From Macrococcus hajekii (GTDB taxonomy: Bacteria > Bacillota > Bacilli > Staphylococcales > Staphylococcaceae), in NCBI RefSeq assembly GCF_004359505.1, contig NZ_SCWE01000002.1, positions 349,665 through 413,664 on the forward strand: DNA of 64,000 nucleotides, written 5' to 3'. Positions 22,063-33,111 of this stretch are shown piece after piece. The stretch's first letter is position 1. Every line of letters begins with the position of its first letter. The position numbers and the translations under genes were made by a program. The notes beneath the pieces were generated by a model. It was not told the origin of the DNA and searched no databases. It saw only the letters and a program-made list of their open reading frames with translations.

Positions 22063-23178
22063 TTAACGACGGTCAAGTAAGTCGTTGTCGCGACGGTCAA
22101 CGTCAAGGCGGTCAGCATCAACGTGACGGTCATTTGTGTCATCGATTTCAACTTGTTCTTTACGAACTGTTTCAGATACGTGAGCTGTATCTTGAACACG
22201 GTTTTTCTTGATTACTAATTCTTCAGCAACAACGTTTTCTTTTTCAACGTTGATACGTTCTTCAGTTAATGGTACACGGATAGTGTCATCGTCTAAACGA
22301 TTGAAGTCTACATCTCCATCTACTCTTTCGTCAACACGACGACGTTCGATTGTTACTTCGTCACGGCTTACAGGTACATCGAATTCTTGACGTTCTTCAA
22401 CAACGTCTTTGTCGATACGTACTTCACCAGTTTGTACTTGTTCTTTACCTACACGGATACGTTCTTCGTGTAAACGGATTTTTTCATCATGTGATAAGTC
22501 GTTACGGCTCGCGATATCTTCGTCAAATACATAATCCTCGCGGCGGTCAAATTCGTTACGGTCTAAGTCTTTGTTAAATTCGTTTTTCATGTCTACATGT
22601 TCCTCTCTTGTTTGTAAGTTATTTGTACGGTGTTTCTCGGAATACTCTGCATCACTTTCAGATTCTAAACTTTGTCTTGAAGTCAGGCCAGTTGTGCCAT
22701 CATCAGGATTAGAATACGCTCCTTCATGAAGTGTTTCATTTTTATCACGATTAACTACGTCAGGATTCGCAAATCCACCAACAACACCATTTGTATAAGT
22801 GTCTTCGTGACGAGCTTGTCCTTCAACATAATTGTGATCTGTTGCGTTAGAAGTATTGTAAGTTGCATCATTATCTACATAAAGTAAGATGTTGCCGCTT
22901 TCCACTTCTCTTTCATATTCGTTGCGTTGTGCATCAGATAAATTCAATTTATCAAATACACGACTCTGAGGATCTTCCCCAGTGAATAGTGAAGCTACTT
23001 TATCGCCAAATGATCCATCAGCATTCTTGAAGTTAACGTCTGTATAGTTTAATGCAGAACCTTCAAGTTTGTTTTTGGAGATGACGTGTAAGTCACGTTC
23101 AGCTACTCCTTGAGCTTTCAAGTTATCAATTCTACCTAATAATGCTTGTTCACTAGAAAATGATTCAATGTTTCCCAT
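22063..23178 (-). CDS. YsnF/AvaK-like stress protein (DUF2382) with YflT-type N-terminal domain
   Basis: The 371 residues have an N-terminal domain (about 1-100; SSEQALLGRIDNLKAQGVAERDLHVISK) like the general stress protein YflT/17M, a low-complexity middle, and a C-terminal DUF2382 domain (about 220-345; LHEERIRVGKEQVQTGEVRI, repeated E-x-R/V strands). The role is unknown; YsnF-type proteins are stress-induced. The ATG at 23176-23178 has GGGAGG upstream; a longer frame to 23196 lacks one. A SigB-type promoter lies about 80 nt upstream. Confidence 0.85.
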   Translation of the reverse strand: MGNIESFSSEQALLGRIDNLKAQGVAERDLHVISKNKLEGSALNYTDVNFKNADGSFGDKVASLFTGEDPQSRVFDKLNLSDAQRNEYEREVESGNILLYVDNDATYNTSNATDHNYVEGQARHEDTYTNGVVGGFANPDVVNRDKNETLHEGAYSNPDDGTTGLTSRQSLESESDAEYSEKHRTNNLQTREEHVDMKNEFNKDLDRNEFDRREDYVFDEDIASRNDLSHDEKIRLHEERIRVGKEQVQTGEVRIDKDVVEERQEFDVPVSRDEVTIERRRVDERVDGDVDFNRLDDDTIRVPLTEERINVEKENVVAEELVIKKNRVQDTAHVSETVRKEQVEIDDTNDRHVDADRLDVDRRDNDLLDRR

Positions 23179-23255
23179 TGTAATTCTACCTCCCAATCAC
23201 TAATGTGTTGTAAATCTCTAAGGTGTCGTTTTGATTTTCTTGTGATGTTAGAAAT

Positions 23256-23280
23256 ATACCCCGCCCTTTAGACCCTAAAC
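23256..23280 (-). promoter_or_regulatory. SigB-type promoter of the YsnF-like gene
   Basis: On the minus strand GTTTAG (23275-23280), a 13-nt spacer and GGGTAT (23256-23261). This matches the SigB consensus GTTTAA-N12-15-GGGTAT with one change in the -35 box. The gene behind it is of a stress family, which agrees. Confidence 0.75.
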
Positions 23281-23426
23281 ACTCAAATATTAAAATAATT
23301 TAAATAAATTCAAAAATATTTGTTTCATTCTGCTCTATAAGCGACTCAAAACCTTTATTTGAAGCGGATTTGACCTTGATATTGACCCTTAAATTTGTTA
23401 TCATCAATTAATAAAAAAATAATCAA

Positions 23427-23500
23427 AACACTCATATAATTAAAGGATAAGGCTTTTAAGTTTCTACCACGACACCGTAAATGACGTGACTATGAGTAAA
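23427..23500 (+). ncRNA. Guanine-sensing purine riboswitch aptamer
   Basis: P1 is formed by ACTCAT (23430-23435) and ATGAGT (23492-23497). Between them lie the family-typical ATATAAT, the P2 arm with loop GATAAGG, the junction AAGTTTCTACC and the P3 loop CACCGTAAA. In the J3/1 segment GACTATG the specificity base is C, which predicts guanine rather than adenine. It sits before xpt-pbuX, the standard purine-salvage target. Confidence 0.95.
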
Positions 23501-23503
23501 AAA

Positions 23504-23554
23504 TGAATCCATTCTCTCTATATTAAGAGCATGGACATTCTTTTTTTACTCGCC
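23504..23554 (+). terminator. Riboswitch-controlled terminator
   Basis: GAATCCATTCTCT pairs imperfectly with AGAGCATGGACATTC, followed by seven T residues. It is the expression platform that should stop transcription of xpt-pbuX when guanine is bound. Confidence 0.82.
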
Positions 23555-23596
23555 TATTCTAAAAAGGTGAGTTTTTTTATTTTAAGGAGGTTCATT

Positions 23597-24174
23597 GTGA
23601 AAGAGTTACAGAGGAAAGTGAAAGAAGAAGGTGTGGTCATCAAGGGTTCTGTTCTAAAAGTAGATGCGTTTTTAAACCATCAGATAGATGCATCACTGAT
23701 GAAAAAAGTAGCCGAACACTTTTATACGCATTTCAAGGATAAAGGTGTAACGAAAATTTTGACAATTGAAGCATCCGGTATAGCGCCTTCTATTATGGCA
23801 GCTCTTGCATTTGATGTACCTTGCCTATTTGCGAAGAAGGCCGTACCTTCTACGTTGACTGAAGCGGTCTATTCGACAGATATTCACTCGTATACGAAAA
23901 ATAAAACCAGTCACGTTGTGATCTCCCGGAAATTTCTTACTGCTGATGATAAAGTATTAATCATTGATGACTTTCTGGCGAATGGTGAAGCAGCGCTCGG
24001 GCTTTATGATCTTGTTAAACAAGCAGGTGCTGAATGTGTCGGTGTTGGTATCGTGATTGAAAAAAGTTTTCAGTCAGGTGCACAACGTCTTCAGGCTGAA
24101 GGACTTGATGTACTCAGTCTATGTCGTATCGCTTCTCTTGCAGGTGATAAAGTGACACTGGTAGGAGAAGAATA

Positions 24175-24175
<1 letters not shown>
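23597..24175 (+). CDS. xpt: Xanthine phosphoribosyltransferase
   Basis: Converts xanthine and PRPP to XMP in purine salvage. The 192 residues carry the PRPP-binding loop VLIIDDFLANGEAA and the type-I PRTase fold. I choose GTG at 23597 (AAGGAGG 6 nt upstream, 192 residues as in staphylococcal Xpt) over a longer frame from 23531 that would overlap the riboswitch terminator. The stop shares a base with the pbuX start (TAATG). Confidence 0.95.
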
Positions 24176-26944
<2,769 letters not shown>

Positions 26945-26960
26945 CTAAGGAGCATATACT

Positions 26961-28502
26961 ATGGAAATGGCATTAGAACAGGAATTAATCCTGGTACTCG
27001 ATTTCGGTAGTCAGTACAATCAGCTGATTACAAGACGTATTCGTGAAATGGGCGTCTACAGTGAACTGCACGATCATGAAATCTCGTTTGAAGAAATCAA
27101 AAAGATGAACCCAAAAGGAATCATCTTGTCTGGTGGACCGAACTCAGTCTATGAAGAAGGTTCGTTTACAGTTAATCCTGAGATCTTTAACTTAGGGATT
27201 CCGGTACTCGGTATCTGCTACGGCATGCAGCTGATGACGAAGTTACTCGGCGGTTCAGTTGAACGTGCGAACGAACGAGAATATGGTAAAGCAACAATTA
27301 CTGCTGAAACACATTCACTCTTTAATATGCTGCCGGAAGAACAGACAGTATGGATGAGTCATAGTGATAAAGTTATCAATATCCCTGAAGGCTTCCGCAT
27401 GATTGCCAACTCTCCAAGCTGTAAATATGCAGCAGTTGAGAACGCAGAGCGTCAGTTATACGGCGTTCAGTTCCATCCAGAAGTCCGTCATTCAGAGTAC
27501 GGTAATGATTTACTTCGTAATTTCATCCGTAAAATCTGTAACTGTACAGGCGAATGGACGATGGAAAACTTCATCGACATCGAAGTGGAGAAAATCCGTG
27601 AACAAGTCGGCCACAAAAAAGTATTATGTGCGATGAGCGGGGGCGTAGATTCATCGGTTGTAGCGGTACTCCTTCATAAAGCAATCGGCGACCAGCTGAC
27701 ATGTATTTTCGTTGATCACGGCTTACTGCGTAAAGGCGAAGGTGACATGGTGATGAAGCATTTCGCAGAAGGCTTCAATATCAACATCATCCGCGTAGAT
27801 GCAAAAGACCGATTCATGAGTAAACTTGCAGGTGTCTCTGACCCTGAACAGAAACGTAAAATCATCGGTAATGAATTTATCTATGTCTTCGACGATGAAG
27901 CTTCTAAATTACAAGGTGTTGAGTTCCTGGCGCAAGGTACACTATACACAGATATCATCGAGTCAGGTACAAAAACAGCACAGACCATCAAATCACACCA
28001 TAACGTCGGTGGATTACCAGAAGACATGCAGTTCAAATTGATTGAACCGATCAATACACTCTTCAAAGATGAAGTCCGTGCGTTAGGTATCGAACTCGGT
28101 ATTCCAGAACACTTAGTATGGCGTCAGCCATTCCCAGGCCCGGGGCTGGGTATCCGTGTGTTAGGTGAAATCACTGAAGAGAAACTTGAAATCGTACGCG
28201 AATCAGATGCGATTTTAAGAGAAGTCGTTGCTGAAGCAGGACTTGAACGCGACATCTGGCAATACTTCACAGTCTTACCTGACATCCGTTCAGTCGGGGT
28301 CATGGGCGACTACAGAACATACGATTACACAATCGGCGTCCGTGCCGTAACAAGTATCGACGGTATGACAAGTGACTTCGCAAGAATCGACTGGGAAGTG
28401 CTGCAGAAAGTATCAAGCAGAATCGTTAATGAAGTAAATCACGTAAACCGCGTGGTGTATGACATTACAAGTAAGCCACCAAGTACGATTGAGTGGGAAT
28501 AG
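26961..28502 (+). CDS. guaA: GMP synthase (glutamine-hydrolysing)
   Basis: Aminates XMP to GMP. The 513 residues have the class I amidotransferase domain (GICYGMQL with catalytic Cys; QFHPEV with catalytic His), the ATP pyrophosphatase P-loop (MSGGVDSSV) and the dimerisation domain ending PPSTIEWE. The last 16 bp, including the stop codon, are the left attachment core of the island that follows, so the coding sequence is kept intact by the insertion. Confidence 0.98.
   Translation: MEMALEQELILVLDFGSQYNQLITRRIREMGVYSELHDHEISFEEIKKMNPKGIILSGGPNSVYEEGSFTVNPEIFNLGIPVLGICYGMQLMTKLLGGSVERANEREYGKATITAETHSLFNMLPEEQTVWMSHSDKVINIPEGFRMIANSPSCKYAAVENAERQLYGVQFHPEVRHSEYGNDLLRNFIRKICNCTGEWTMENFIDIEVEKIREQVGHKKVLCAMSGGVDSSVVAVLLHKAIGDQLTCIFVDHGLLRKGEGDMVMKHFAEGFNINIIRVDAKDRFMSKLAGVSDPEQKRKIIGNEFIYVFDDEASKLQGVEFLAQGTLYTDIIESGTKTAQTIKSHHNVGGLPEDMQFKLIEPINTLFKDEVRALGIELGIPEHLVWRQPFPGPGLGIRVLGEITEEKLEIVRESDAILREVVAEAGLERDIWQYFTVLPDIRSVGVMGDYRTYDYTIGVRAVTSIDGMTSDFARIDWEVLQKVSSRIVNEVNHVNRVVYDITSKPPSTIEWE
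28487..28502 (+). repeat. attL core of the guaA island
   Basis: GATTGAGTGGGAATAG, identical to 40699-40714. It covers the last codons and stop of guaA. Insertion of staphylococcal islands such as SaPIbov1 beside the GMP synthase gene is known. Confidence 0.93.
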
Positions 28503-28519
28503 GTTTATAAAATAGAGAA

Positions 28520-28553
28520 ACCCTTTAACCGCAACGGTTAGAGGGTCTTTTTT
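28520..28553 (+). terminator. Island-borne terminator behind guaA
   Basis: ACCCTTTAACCG pairs with CGGTTAGAGGGT (one G-T pair, 3-nt loop), followed by six T residues. It replaces the chromosomal guaA terminator that now lies beyond attR. Confidence 0.9.
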
Positions 28554-28570
28554 AATGATTGTATTTAAGA

Positions 28571-28590
28571 AAAAGGGCAGAAAAAGGGCA
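28571..28590 (+). repeat. Candidate integrase arm-type sites, left end
   Basis: Two direct copies of AAAAGGGCA (28571-28579 and 28582-28590), 11 nt apart. The same motif occurs twice near the right end (40568-40574 and 40576-40585). Such repeats flank attachment sites of many tyrosine-integrase phages of Firmicutes. Confidence 0.6.
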
Positions 28591-28631
28591 AAGTGTGAGA
28601 AAAACTATATACAAGGTAGTCCTAGCCAACG

Positions 28632-28654
28632 AAAAAGAGCCTTATAAGAGGCTC
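28632..28654 (-). terminator. Terminator of the leftward island operon
   Basis: On the minus strand GAGCC pairs with GGCTC around an 8-nt loop, followed by five T residues. It overlaps the stop codon of the small membrane protein gene. Confidence 0.7.
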
Positions 28655-28832
28655 ATAAAAAAGTAATTATTAAATAATACATAGCAGAAAACCATATAGC
28701 GATAAAAAAAGCTATAAAGTGCTTACCCTCTGATTTAAATGGACTAAATTTATTGATTAGAAATTGTGTTCCGTAATATGAAGCTAAACATAGAAAAAAT
28801 ATAAATACAGTAATTAATATAGTATTCATCAT
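28653..28832 (-). CDS. Small two-helix membrane protein, 59 aa
   Basis: A 59-residue frame beginning MMNTILITVFIFFLCLASYY with two hydrophobic helices (about 3-22 and 39-58) separated by a short polar loop (NKFSPFKSEGK). GGAGG lies 4-8 nt before the ATG (28836-28840). Its start is 7 nt from the int stop, so it is translated from the same leftward message. Function unknown; no homologue recognised. Confidence 0.65.
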   Translation of the reverse strand: MMNTILITVFIFFLCLASYYGTQFLINKFSPFKSEGKHFIAFFIAIWFSAMYYLIITFL

Positions 28833-28839
28833 AGTCCTC

Positions 28840-30075
28840 CTAATAACTCACCGCTTCTAATTTACTCATCATGTCTTTATCCATCTGTTCGGTAACATGG
28901 CTGTAGATCTGTAATGTGGTCTTATGGTCTGTATGGCCTACTCTATCCATAATAGCCCGTAGTGACACGCCTAACTGACTTAACAGCGATATATGGCTGT
29001 GTCTTAGTGTGTGCGTTGTCACATGCTTATTAATCAACTTCTTGCCCTGGTCGTCCTTAATGTCATCTACAGCCGTCTTGATGTTGCGATTGACCGATGA
29101 TAACGCCATAGGATTGCCGTAGTGGTTAGTGAAGATAAAGCCACGATCTATATAGTTGCTGTCCCACTGTATCGCTTTCTTATTCTCTAGCAGGACTTTA
29201 CGCAATATATCACAGCTTCTAGTGGTCAGTGAGATAGTTCTATAGGACGCTTCCGTCTTAGTCGTGTCTTTCACGCCATGCCCCTGGTCGTCATCTACCC
29301 AGTGGATAGTACCGTCTATTTCTAGTGTCTGTTTATCAAAGTCAATGTTACTCGGCTGTATGGCCAGTAACTCACCTATACGCATACCATTGAGCGCCAT
29401 GAACTCGACAATATAAGCAGTGATGATAAATGACCGCTTCATGTACCCCGTTCGTTTCTCTTTAGCAATATCATTCAGCTTATCCACTATCATCATGATC
29501 TGTGACATTTCTAAGTAATTCTCACGTTTAGCCTTTACCTCGTCCCTGGTCTTAGCTTGCTTAGGGATAGTCACGTCCTCCAGATAGGATATATCAGCGA
29601 GGTTATAACGTTTCTGTGTGTACTTCATGATGTTTCTGACAATGCTCATAGCGTCCTTGATGACTTTATGGCTTAACTTGTCATTAGAAGCGGAATTAAT
29701 GAAGTCCTGGAATGTTTCAGCCGTCATATTCTTCACCAGTATGTCTTTATCCACATTCCGCTTGATGTGTTCAACCTTATAATATTTCGTTTCGATGGTG
29801 GACTGTTTAGACCCCGATACTATTTTGTAGTTATTAAACCATTCATCACATGCCTGGTGAAACGTGAGGCTTTTAAGTGTCGATGGCGTTCTATCATTCA
29901 GCTTCTCTTTAATCTTATCCTCTAACCGCTTCTGAGCCTCTTTCTGTGAGGGCTTCGTGTCCTTGTTCATCACAACAGATACACGCTTCCACTTGTCTGT
30001 TAAAGGGTCTTTATACTTCTCATAGAAGCGGTGTTTAGTGTCCCCGTGCTTGTCTGTGAACTGTTCTGACCACAT
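28840..30075 (-). CDS. int: Tyrosine recombinase (island integrase)
   Basis: Site-specific recombinase that should join the 16-bp att cores. The 411 residues have an N-terminal arm-binding domain, a core-binding SAM-like domain (about 70-170; TFHQACDEWFNNYKIV) and the catalytic domain with Arg in NGMRIGELLA, HTLRHSH (His-x-x-Arg) and the nucleophile Tyr in LQIYSHV. It lies next to attL, as in SaPIs and phages. Its start is 3 nt after the repressor stop, so the two are co-transcribed. Confidence 0.94.
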   Translation of the reverse strand: MWSEQFTDKHGDTKHRFYEKYKDPLTDKWKRVSVVMNKDTKPSQKEAQKRLEDKIKEKLNDRTPSTLKSLTFHQACDEWFNNYKIVSGSKQSTIETKYYKVEHIKRNVDKDILVKNMTAETFQDFINSASNDKLSHKVIKDAMSIVRNIMKYTQKRYNLADISYLEDVTIPKQAKTRDEVKAKRENYLEMSQIMMIVDKLNDIAKEKRTGYMKRSFIITAYIVEFMALNGMRIGELLAIQPSNIDFDKQTLEIDGTIHWVDDDQGHGVKDTTKTEASYRTISLTTRSCDILRKVLLENKKAIQWDSNYIDRGFIFTNHYGNPMALSSVNRNIKTAVDDIKDDQGKKLINKHVTTHTLRHSHISLLSQLGVSLRAIMDRVGHTDHKTTLQIYSHVTEQMDKDMMSKLEAVSY

Positions 30076-30078
30076 AGG

Positions 30079-30891
30079 CTAGTCCTCCTTGTAATGTTCG
30101 TCATAGGCTTTAGTTAACTTTTGAATTTCGGAAGAAACTAAAGTTATCGCTTCTTCTAATGTTTTTTTGTCAAAATTGATTTTTTCAATTTCACCAAAAT
30201 TTAAAAGATATAGATTTGTATTATATTCAAATCTAAAATTTTCTTCTGAAAAATTTTTATTAAGAGTGTTTAATATCTCTAAGTGTTTTCTTAATTTAGA
30301 AATTTTTTCGCTTATATTTATATCTACTAACATTTCATTATTTATTTTATTATTTTCTTCTATAGCTTGATTTATTTCTCCATCAATCTTTTCTTCTACT
30401 CCAGTTAAATAAAGCATTTCAGTAATCATAGTTAGAATATATCTTTTCTGTTTTTCCGTTAAATTAACATAATGATCATAATCATTTTTTTTGTAACTAA
30501 AAACCAAATCTAATTTGCTTGTTAATAAGTATTCTATGTTTAAATAAGGCTTATTTAATGTTTCGTTAGATAAATTGTCATACATTCCACGGAGCTTATT
30601 TAATTGATTAATAAAATTTTTGTTCCATGATTCAAATTCGTCTGGATAACCACATATCTTATATAAAGTATTTAATGTTTCTTTATAATCATAGCCTATA
30701 CACTTTAATGCTTCTGCTAATCTTATTAAAACTCTTTTACTTGGAACGTTGTTGTTATTGTTGTTTTCTATAGCACTAATATACGATTGGCTATACCCTA
30801 CATAACCGGCCAACTCTTTAGCCGTGACTTTCTTATCTTTTCTTAACTTCTTTATATATTCTCCTAACTTTTCAGCTTCTTTATTAATCAT
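30079..30891 (-). CDS. XRE-family repressor (Stl-like position)
   Basis: The 270 residues begin with an XRE helix-turn-helix (about 8-65; LRKDKKVTAKELAGYVGYSQSYISAIEN), then a run of six Asn and a long alpha-helical, Lys/Asn/Glu-rich C-terminal region with no peptidase motif. By position it is the master repressor, read away from the Cro-like gene across a shared operator region. The lack of a LexA-like Ser-Lys protease domain suggests release by a protein partner, as with SaPI Stl, rather than self-cleavage. Confidence 0.82.
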   Translation of the reverse strand: MINKEAEKLGEYIKKLRKDKKVTAKELAGYVGYSQSYISAIENNNNNNVPSKRVLIRLAEALKCIGYDYKETLNTLYKICGYPDEFESWNKNFINQLNKLRGMYDNLSNETLNKPYLNIEYLLTSKLDLVFSYKKNDYDHYVNLTEKQKRYILTMITEMLYLTGVEEKIDGEINQAIEENNKINNEMLVDINISEKISKLRKHLEILNTLNKNFSEENFRFEYNTNLYLLNFGEIEKINFDKKTLEEAITLVSSEIQKLTKAYDEHYKED

Positions 30892-30922
30892 GTCTACCCT
30901 CCTAAAACTACTTATTAGAATA

Positions 30923-31057
30923 TTATCATATTTTTATCATAAAAAGATAAAATTATTAATTTTATATTATAATTTGTGATATTTTTGTTGAAAACAATCT
31001 GAAACTGATTTATCATAAAATTATCATATAATATATTTATGATAAAAATTATGATAA
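30923..31057. promoter_or_regulatory. Divergent operator region of the island
   Basis: Six copies of a 7-nt half-site: TTATCAT at 30923, 30934, 31010 and 31021, and ATGATAA at 31039 and 31051 (start positions). They form three pairs spaced 11, 11 and 12 nt. A TATAAT box for the rightward operon (31027-31032) overlaps the fourth copy. These are the likely binding sites of the XRE repressor and the Cro-like protein. Confidence 0.7.
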
Positions 31058-31070
31058 ACGAGGTGGTTAA

Positions 31071-31298
31071 TTGTTTAAGTGTTATTCCATTCAGACCGAA
31101 TTAGATAAACGTATGACTTTGAAGGGTCATACAAATATGACACTGGCGAAAACGGTGGGAGTGAGTTATCAGCATTTAAGTAGTATTAGAAATAAAAAGA
31201 TAAATGCTAGCCCCAAACTTGCCAAACGCATAGCGGACACCCTGGGCGTAGAGATTGAAGAGATCTTCACAATTGAAGCTAAAAAGGAGGCTAACTAA
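31071..31298 (+). CDS. Cro/Str-like XRE transcription regulator
   Basis: A 75-residue protein that is almost entirely one helix-turn-helix domain (NMTLAKTVGVSYQHLSSIRNKKINASPKLAKRIADTLGV). It starts at TTG 31071 with GAGGTGG upstream and is the first rightward gene, opposite the repressor, the place of str/cro. The stop overlaps the next start by one base (ATG at 31298). Confidence 0.85.
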   Translation: MFKCYSIQTELDKRMTLKGHTNMTLAKTVGVSYQHLSSIRNKKINASPKLAKRIADTLGVEIEEIFTIEAKKEAN

Positions 31299-31933
31299 TG
31301 AAATTAGAAACCTGGAACGGCCACACGCTCCGCTTCATTGAGGTTAAGGGTGAGTGGCACGCAATCGGACAGGATATAGCTAATGCGTTAAATTTTAGAG
31401 ATCCAAACGTAGCTACAAGGAAACTACCGCAGAAGTACAAGGGAACGTCTAAAGTACGTACCCCTGGTGGTGAACAAATCATGATTACTCTTACTGAAAA
31501 AGGTATTTATCGCTTAATCATGAGAAGTAATAAACCCGAAGCCGAAGCGTTTCAAGATTTTGTATTTGAAGTCATCAAAGAATTACGACAGCAGACAGGT
31601 TTAGAGGGCTTCCAGGTGTTTAGGTTGATGGATAAAGACCATCAAAAACAAGCGATGGAACGCCTATACAATGCCCTTAAAACTGACGACACGGAAGCGG
31701 TCAAGTTCAACAGTATTAAAGCAAACACAATCACTAATAAAGCTATCAGTATCATGTACGACTTGCCTAAGATGATTAGTAAAGAGGACATGACCCCAGA
31801 CATGCTCGCAGATCGTCAGCGTCTCTTAGATGATGTGGTCAATCTAATGACGATGAAAGAGAAATACAAGCTAGATATATCAGTCAGTAAGGCCATCTAT
31901 GACAGCATATTGAAACAAGTTAAGACAGCTTAG
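31298..31933 (+). CDS. BRO-N domain antirepressor-like protein
   Basis: The 211 residues carry an N-terminal BRO-N domain (about 1-95; GEWHAIGQDIANALNFRDPNVATRKL, GIYRLIMRSNKPEAEAFQDFVFEVI) and a C-terminal helical part. BRO-N proteins occur widely in phages and islands as antirepressor-type regulators. It follows the Cro-like gene with one base overlap (AAAGGAGG within its end). Target unknown. Confidence 0.85.
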   Translation: MKLETWNGHTLRFIEVKGEWHAIGQDIANALNFRDPNVATRKLPQKYKGTSKVRTPGGEQIMITLTEKGIYRLIMRSNKPEAEAFQDFVFEVIKELRQQTGLEGFQVFRLMDKDHQKQAMERLYNALKTDDTEAVKFNSIKANTITNKAISIMYDLPKMISKEDMTPDMLADRQRLLDDVVNLMTMKEKYKLDISVSKAIYDSILKQVKTA

Positions 31934-31945
31934 GGAGGTGATTTC

Positions 31946-32125
31946 ATGAAAACAGTCATTAAAGTGATAGTCTATACCATTCTTGCTATGAGCCTGGGAC
32001 AGACCTTTGATGTGACAGGACAGCACAGCTTAGCCATCACGTATTATTCATTACTCGGTTTTGCAACGTATGAATTAATGAAACTAGAAGAAAGAGAGGA
32101 ATTGAAACATGTCAAACGTAGTTAA
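31946..32125 (+). CDS. Small membrane protein, 59 aa
   Basis: A 59-residue frame (MKTVIKVIVYTILAMSLGQ...) with two hydrophobic segments (about 3-20 and 30-48) and a charged tail (KLEEREELKHVKRS). GGGAGGTG lies 7 nt before the ATG. It overlaps the start of the next gene by 17 nt in another frame. Function unknown. Confidence 0.65.
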   Translation: MKTVIKVIVYTILAMSLGQTFDVTGQHSLAITYYSLLGFATYELMKLEEREELKHVKRS

Positions 32126-32387
32126 GTTACATGAAGAACCGACGCCCCAGAACAGCGTACTTAGAGAAGAACAGGTAGCACCCGTGAAGATGATTTACTG
32201 TAAGATTGCAACTTTACCCAAGCTATTCAATATCAGCCGAGCAACAGCCTACCGATTCTTAAAAGAAGCGGAGGACATGGAAGAGTTTAAAGGCCGTATC
32301 TGTACAGACGTATCAGCGACATTGACACTTGTTCATATTGACACATTCAGCGAGTTTTTAAGAAGTAAACACAAGAAGTATTTGTAA
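32109..32387 (+). CDS. Small helix-turn-helix protein (excisionase-like)
   Basis: The 92 residues contain a short winged-helix or MerR-like motif (ATLPKLFNISRATAYRFLKEAE) and end KHKKYL. Size, motif and position among the early rightward genes fit a recombination directionality factor (Xis), but a plain regulator is equally possible. AGAGGAA precedes the ATG. Confidence 0.6.
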   Translation: MSNVVKLHEEPTPQNSVLREEQVAPVKMIYCKIATLPKLFNISRATAYRFLKEAEDMEEFKGRICTDVSATLTLVHIDTFSEFLRSKHKKYL

Positions 32388-32410
32388 TCACACTATTAGG
32401 AGGAAAAAAC

Positions 32411-32731
32411 ATGGAATTTATTAATTATCCCGAGGTCAAACACGCCCCACTAATCGAGTTAGGCTTTAACAATGGCATGGCCACAGGTTACGAGAAAGTA
32501 GAAGAGTTGATTAAGGAAGAAATGAACAAGTATGAGGGCGGTAAGTACCGGGTAGACAGCCCCGAGTATTTAGCTTTAAAAGGGCTAGAGTTGGAAGTGA
32601 TGAAGTTAAGACACCAGGAAGAAGAGCGTATCAGCGAGTTAGAAAGCCATCTGAAAGAAGCGGTCAGCTACAATCAGCAGAAAAAGAAGCCGTCATTATT
32701 GAGTAGATTATTAGGAGGAAGAAGAGCATGA
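32411..32731 (+). CDS. Hypothetical island protein with coiled coil, 106 aa
   Basis: A Glu/Lys-rich, mostly helical protein; about residues 50-90 (LKGLELEVMKLRHQEEERIS) look like a coiled coil, and it ends in a basic patch (LLSRLLGGRRA). TAGGAGG is upstream. Its end overlaps the next start by 4 nt (ATGA). Not recognised. Confidence 0.7.
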   Translation: MEFINYPEVKHAPLIELGFNNGMATGYEKVEELIKEEMNKYEGGKYRVDSPEYLALKGLELEVMKLRHQEEERISELESHLKEAVSYNQQKKKPSLLSRLLGGRRA

Positions 32732-32979
32732 AAACAGAAGCACGATTAGAAGAGTTACAAACAGACGTAAGCATATTACAACGCAAGCTATCAGCATTAA
32801 GTAGCCTGGTCTATGACCGGTTAGAATCGGCAGAGACGAACGCAGAAGCTAAGTGGGTGGAACGTACACCAGTGGCTAAAAAACTGTATGAAGAGACAGC
32901 AGAAGACCTTTATCTAATCGCTACAGTGATCAGTGACATTTCAAAGAGTGTAGACACGATTATAGAAGAAAAAGCCTAG
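32728..32979 (+). CDS. Hypothetical island protein, 83 aa
   Basis: A helical, acidic protein (EARLEELQTDVSILQRKLSALSSLVYDRL) with heptad-like spacing over the first 40 residues. It is translationally coupled to the gene before it by an ATGA overlap. SaPI-like islands often have similar unnamed pairs ahead of pri-rep. Function unknown. Confidence 0.7.
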   Translation: MKTEARLEELQTDVSILQRKLSALSSLVYDRLESAETNAEAKWVERTPVAKKLYEETAEDLYLIATVISDISKSVDTIIEEKA

Positions 32980-33026
32980 TTAACTAAGCACCTACCACAG
33001 CAACTAGTTAACTAAGCCCACAAAAA

Positions 33027-33054
33027 GAGGACTATTTTCTAAATAGTCCTACTT
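33027..33054 (+). terminator. Hairpin before the primase gene
   Basis: AGGACTATTT pairs with AAATAGTCCT (33029-33050), with a few T residues some nucleotides later. It may act as an attenuator between the early genes and pri-rep. Just upstream is a 14-nt direct repeat CTAGTTAACTAAGC at 32976-32989 and 33004-33017. Confidence 0.5.
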
Positions 33055-33073
33055 GCATTTTAACAGAAAGGAG

Positions 33074-33108
33074 TAGCCCTTTACACTAATTATATCATAC
33101 CAGGGCTA
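33074..33108 (+). promoter_or_regulatory. Inverted repeat covering the primase ribosome binding site
   Basis: TAGCCCT (33074-33080) is complementary to AGGGCTA (33102-33108). The second arm contains the only Shine-Dalgarno-like AGGG before the ATG at 33112, so a stem would hide it. Confidence 0.4.
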
Positions 33109-33111
33109 GTT

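Noticed and set aside
23531..23596. N-terminal extension of xpt
   Set aside because: It would start inside the riboswitch terminator and lacks a ribosome binding site; the GTG at 23597 has AAGGAGG.
23930..23945. Noc-binding-site-like TCTCCCGGAAAT
   Set aside because: One central G is missing from the ATTTCCCGGGAAAT palindrome, so symmetry is lost.
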